This document shows, in pieces, positions 63,266 to 64,000 of a stretch of DNA of 64,000 nucleotides. Within the stretch, counting starts at the first letter, position 1; each line of letters starts with the position of its first letter. The stretch is from CAWEYO01 sp963813315 (GTDB lineage Bacteria > Pseudomonadota > Alphaproteobacteria > Rhizobiales > Rhizobiaceae): assembly GCA_963813315.1 (NCBI GenBank), contig CAWEYO010000001.1, positions 1 to 64,000 on the forward strand. The letters run 5' to 3'. Position numbers and translations under genes: made by a program. The notes under the pieces were generated by a model that saw nothing but the letters and a program-made list of their open reading frames with translations, did no database searches and was not told the origin of the DNA.

Positions 63266-64000
63266 ATGAACGTAGGGAACACCCGCCCGAAACTGGCAGG
63301 GCTTGCCGCGCTTGCGGCTCTGGCACTCGCCGCCGGCTCCGCGCTCGCCGAGGGGAGCGTGAACATCTATACCTATCGCCAACCCGAATTGATCAAGCCT
63401 GTTCTCGACGCTTTTACCGCAAAGACCGGGATCGAGACGGAGGTTCTCTTTCTGGACAAGGGTCTCGAGGAGCGGGTGCTCGCCGAAGGCCCGAACTCGC
63501 CGGCGGACGTTATCATGACGGTCGATATCGCCCGCCTTACGGCAGCCAAGGAAAAGGGTATCACCCAGGCGCTCGTGGATGACACCGTCAATTCCCTGTT
63601 GCCGGCCGAATATCGCGACCCCGAAGGACATTGGTTCGGCGTGACGAAGCGCGCCCGCGTTGTCTACGCGTCAAAGGAACGCGTGAAGGACACGGCGCTG
63701 ACCTATGCCGAGTTGGCAGACCCCAAATGGAAGGGCAAGATCTGCATCCGCTCGGGTCAGCATGACTACAATCTCGCTCTTTTCTCAGCGGCAATCGAGC
63801 ACTGGGGTGCGGAGAAAACCGAGAAGTGGATGACCGGCCTCAAGGCCAATCTCGCCAAAAAGCCCGACGGGGGCGACCGGCCGCAGGCTGGCGCTATCGC
63901 GGCAGGCGAATGCGACATTGCGCTTGGCAACACCTACTACGTCGGTCTGATGCGCACCAACGAAAAGGATCCGAAGGAGAAGGAGTGGGGAAACGCGATC
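63266..64000 (+). CDS. Iron ABC transporter substrate-binding protein (partial, runs off the window)
   Basis: The first 245 residues are present. ATG 63266 follows CAGGAGACAGATA. A signal peptide (to ALA) leads to GSVNIYTYRQPELIKPVLDA, as in FbpA/AfuA-type ferric-iron binding proteins. VIMTVDIARLTAAKEKGI, the RSGQHDYNLALFSAAIEHWG stretch and LGNTYYVGLM contain the Tyr-type ligands expected near the C-terminus. It should deliver ferric iron to an inner-membrane transporter encoded beyond the window. Iron control is supported by the Irr-like box upstream. Confidence 0.9.
   Translation, partial: MNVGNTRPKLAGLAALAALALAAGSALAEGSVNIYTYRQPELIKPVLDAFTAKTGIETEVLFLDKGLEERVLAEGPNSPADVIMTVDIARLTAAKEKGITQALVDDTVNSLLPAEYRDPEGHWFGVTKRARVVYASKERVKDTALTYAELADPKWKGKICIRSGQHDYNLALFSAAIEHWGAEKTEKWMTGLKANLAKKPDGGDRPQAGAIAAGECDIALGNTYYVGLMRTNEKDPKEKEWGNAI

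Overview
The window is high-GC DNA from an alphaproteobacterium of the order Hyphomicrobiales, most likely Phyllobacteriaceae (Mesorhizobium-like). This rests on gene content: two Irr-type Fur paralogues, a PdhS-like kinase, a PrtD-type secretion pair, an Entner-Doudoroff operon, aceA with a divergent ScfR/RamB-type regulator and a phasin. Palindromic repeats typical of rhizobial genomes are abundant. The taxonomic call is inference, because no 16S gene is present.

Layout. 1-8.1 kb is an accessory, decaying region. It holds a duplicated small HNH-type gene (one copy broken), a Lys/Ala/Ser-rich histone-like gene flanked by inverted repeats, a truncated primase-like gene, an IS481-type transposase fragment and a badly frameshifted VCBS/cadherin/RTX adhesin. 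8.4-11.5 kb encodes the matching type I secretion ABC protein and membrane-fusion protein. 11.6-15.3 kb carries a SAF-domain oxidoreductase, proC and folD. 15.8-20.8 kb has a GlxA-type regulator and the zwf-pgl-edd operon. 21.2-26.7 kb encodes an aldehyde dehydrogenase, an SDR, a PuuB-like oxidase and a PuuA-like ligase, which fit the putrescine transporter potFGHI at 31.8-35.8 kb. Between them lie aceA and its regulator. xseA follows at 35.9 kb.

37.5-42.8 kb is an iron-type cluster on the minus strand (imelysin, dihaem CxxCH protein, second imelysin, DUF1513-like propeller) headed by an Irr-box-like palindrome. 43.2-55.2 kb is the most unusual part. A short sulfide-oxidation operon (soxY, soxZ, monohaem cytochrome, flavocytochrome c flavoprotein) lies convergent to a long minus-strand block. 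That block encodes a cupredoxin-like protein, an exported metallophosphoesterase, a monohaem cytochrome, a variant cbb3 oxidase, small membrane proteins, a SafE-like protein and a FixI copper ATPase. In this oxidase the dihaem part of CcoP is fused to CcoO and the CcoP-like membrane anchor is a separate 67-residue gene. A solitary groEL with an unusual tail and two tandem Irr genes follow. The end of the window has tRNA-His, a phasin, a large PAS histidine kinase and the start of an iron-binding ABC protein with its own Irr-like box.

Sequence quality matters here. At least seven otherwise intact genes (T1SS ABC gene, hlyD-like gene, SAF oxidoreductase, proC, edd, fixI, ccoO) carry single-base shifts, often in short G/C runs. 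Consensus errors are therefore at least as likely as true gene loss, except in the adhesin, where the density is much higher.
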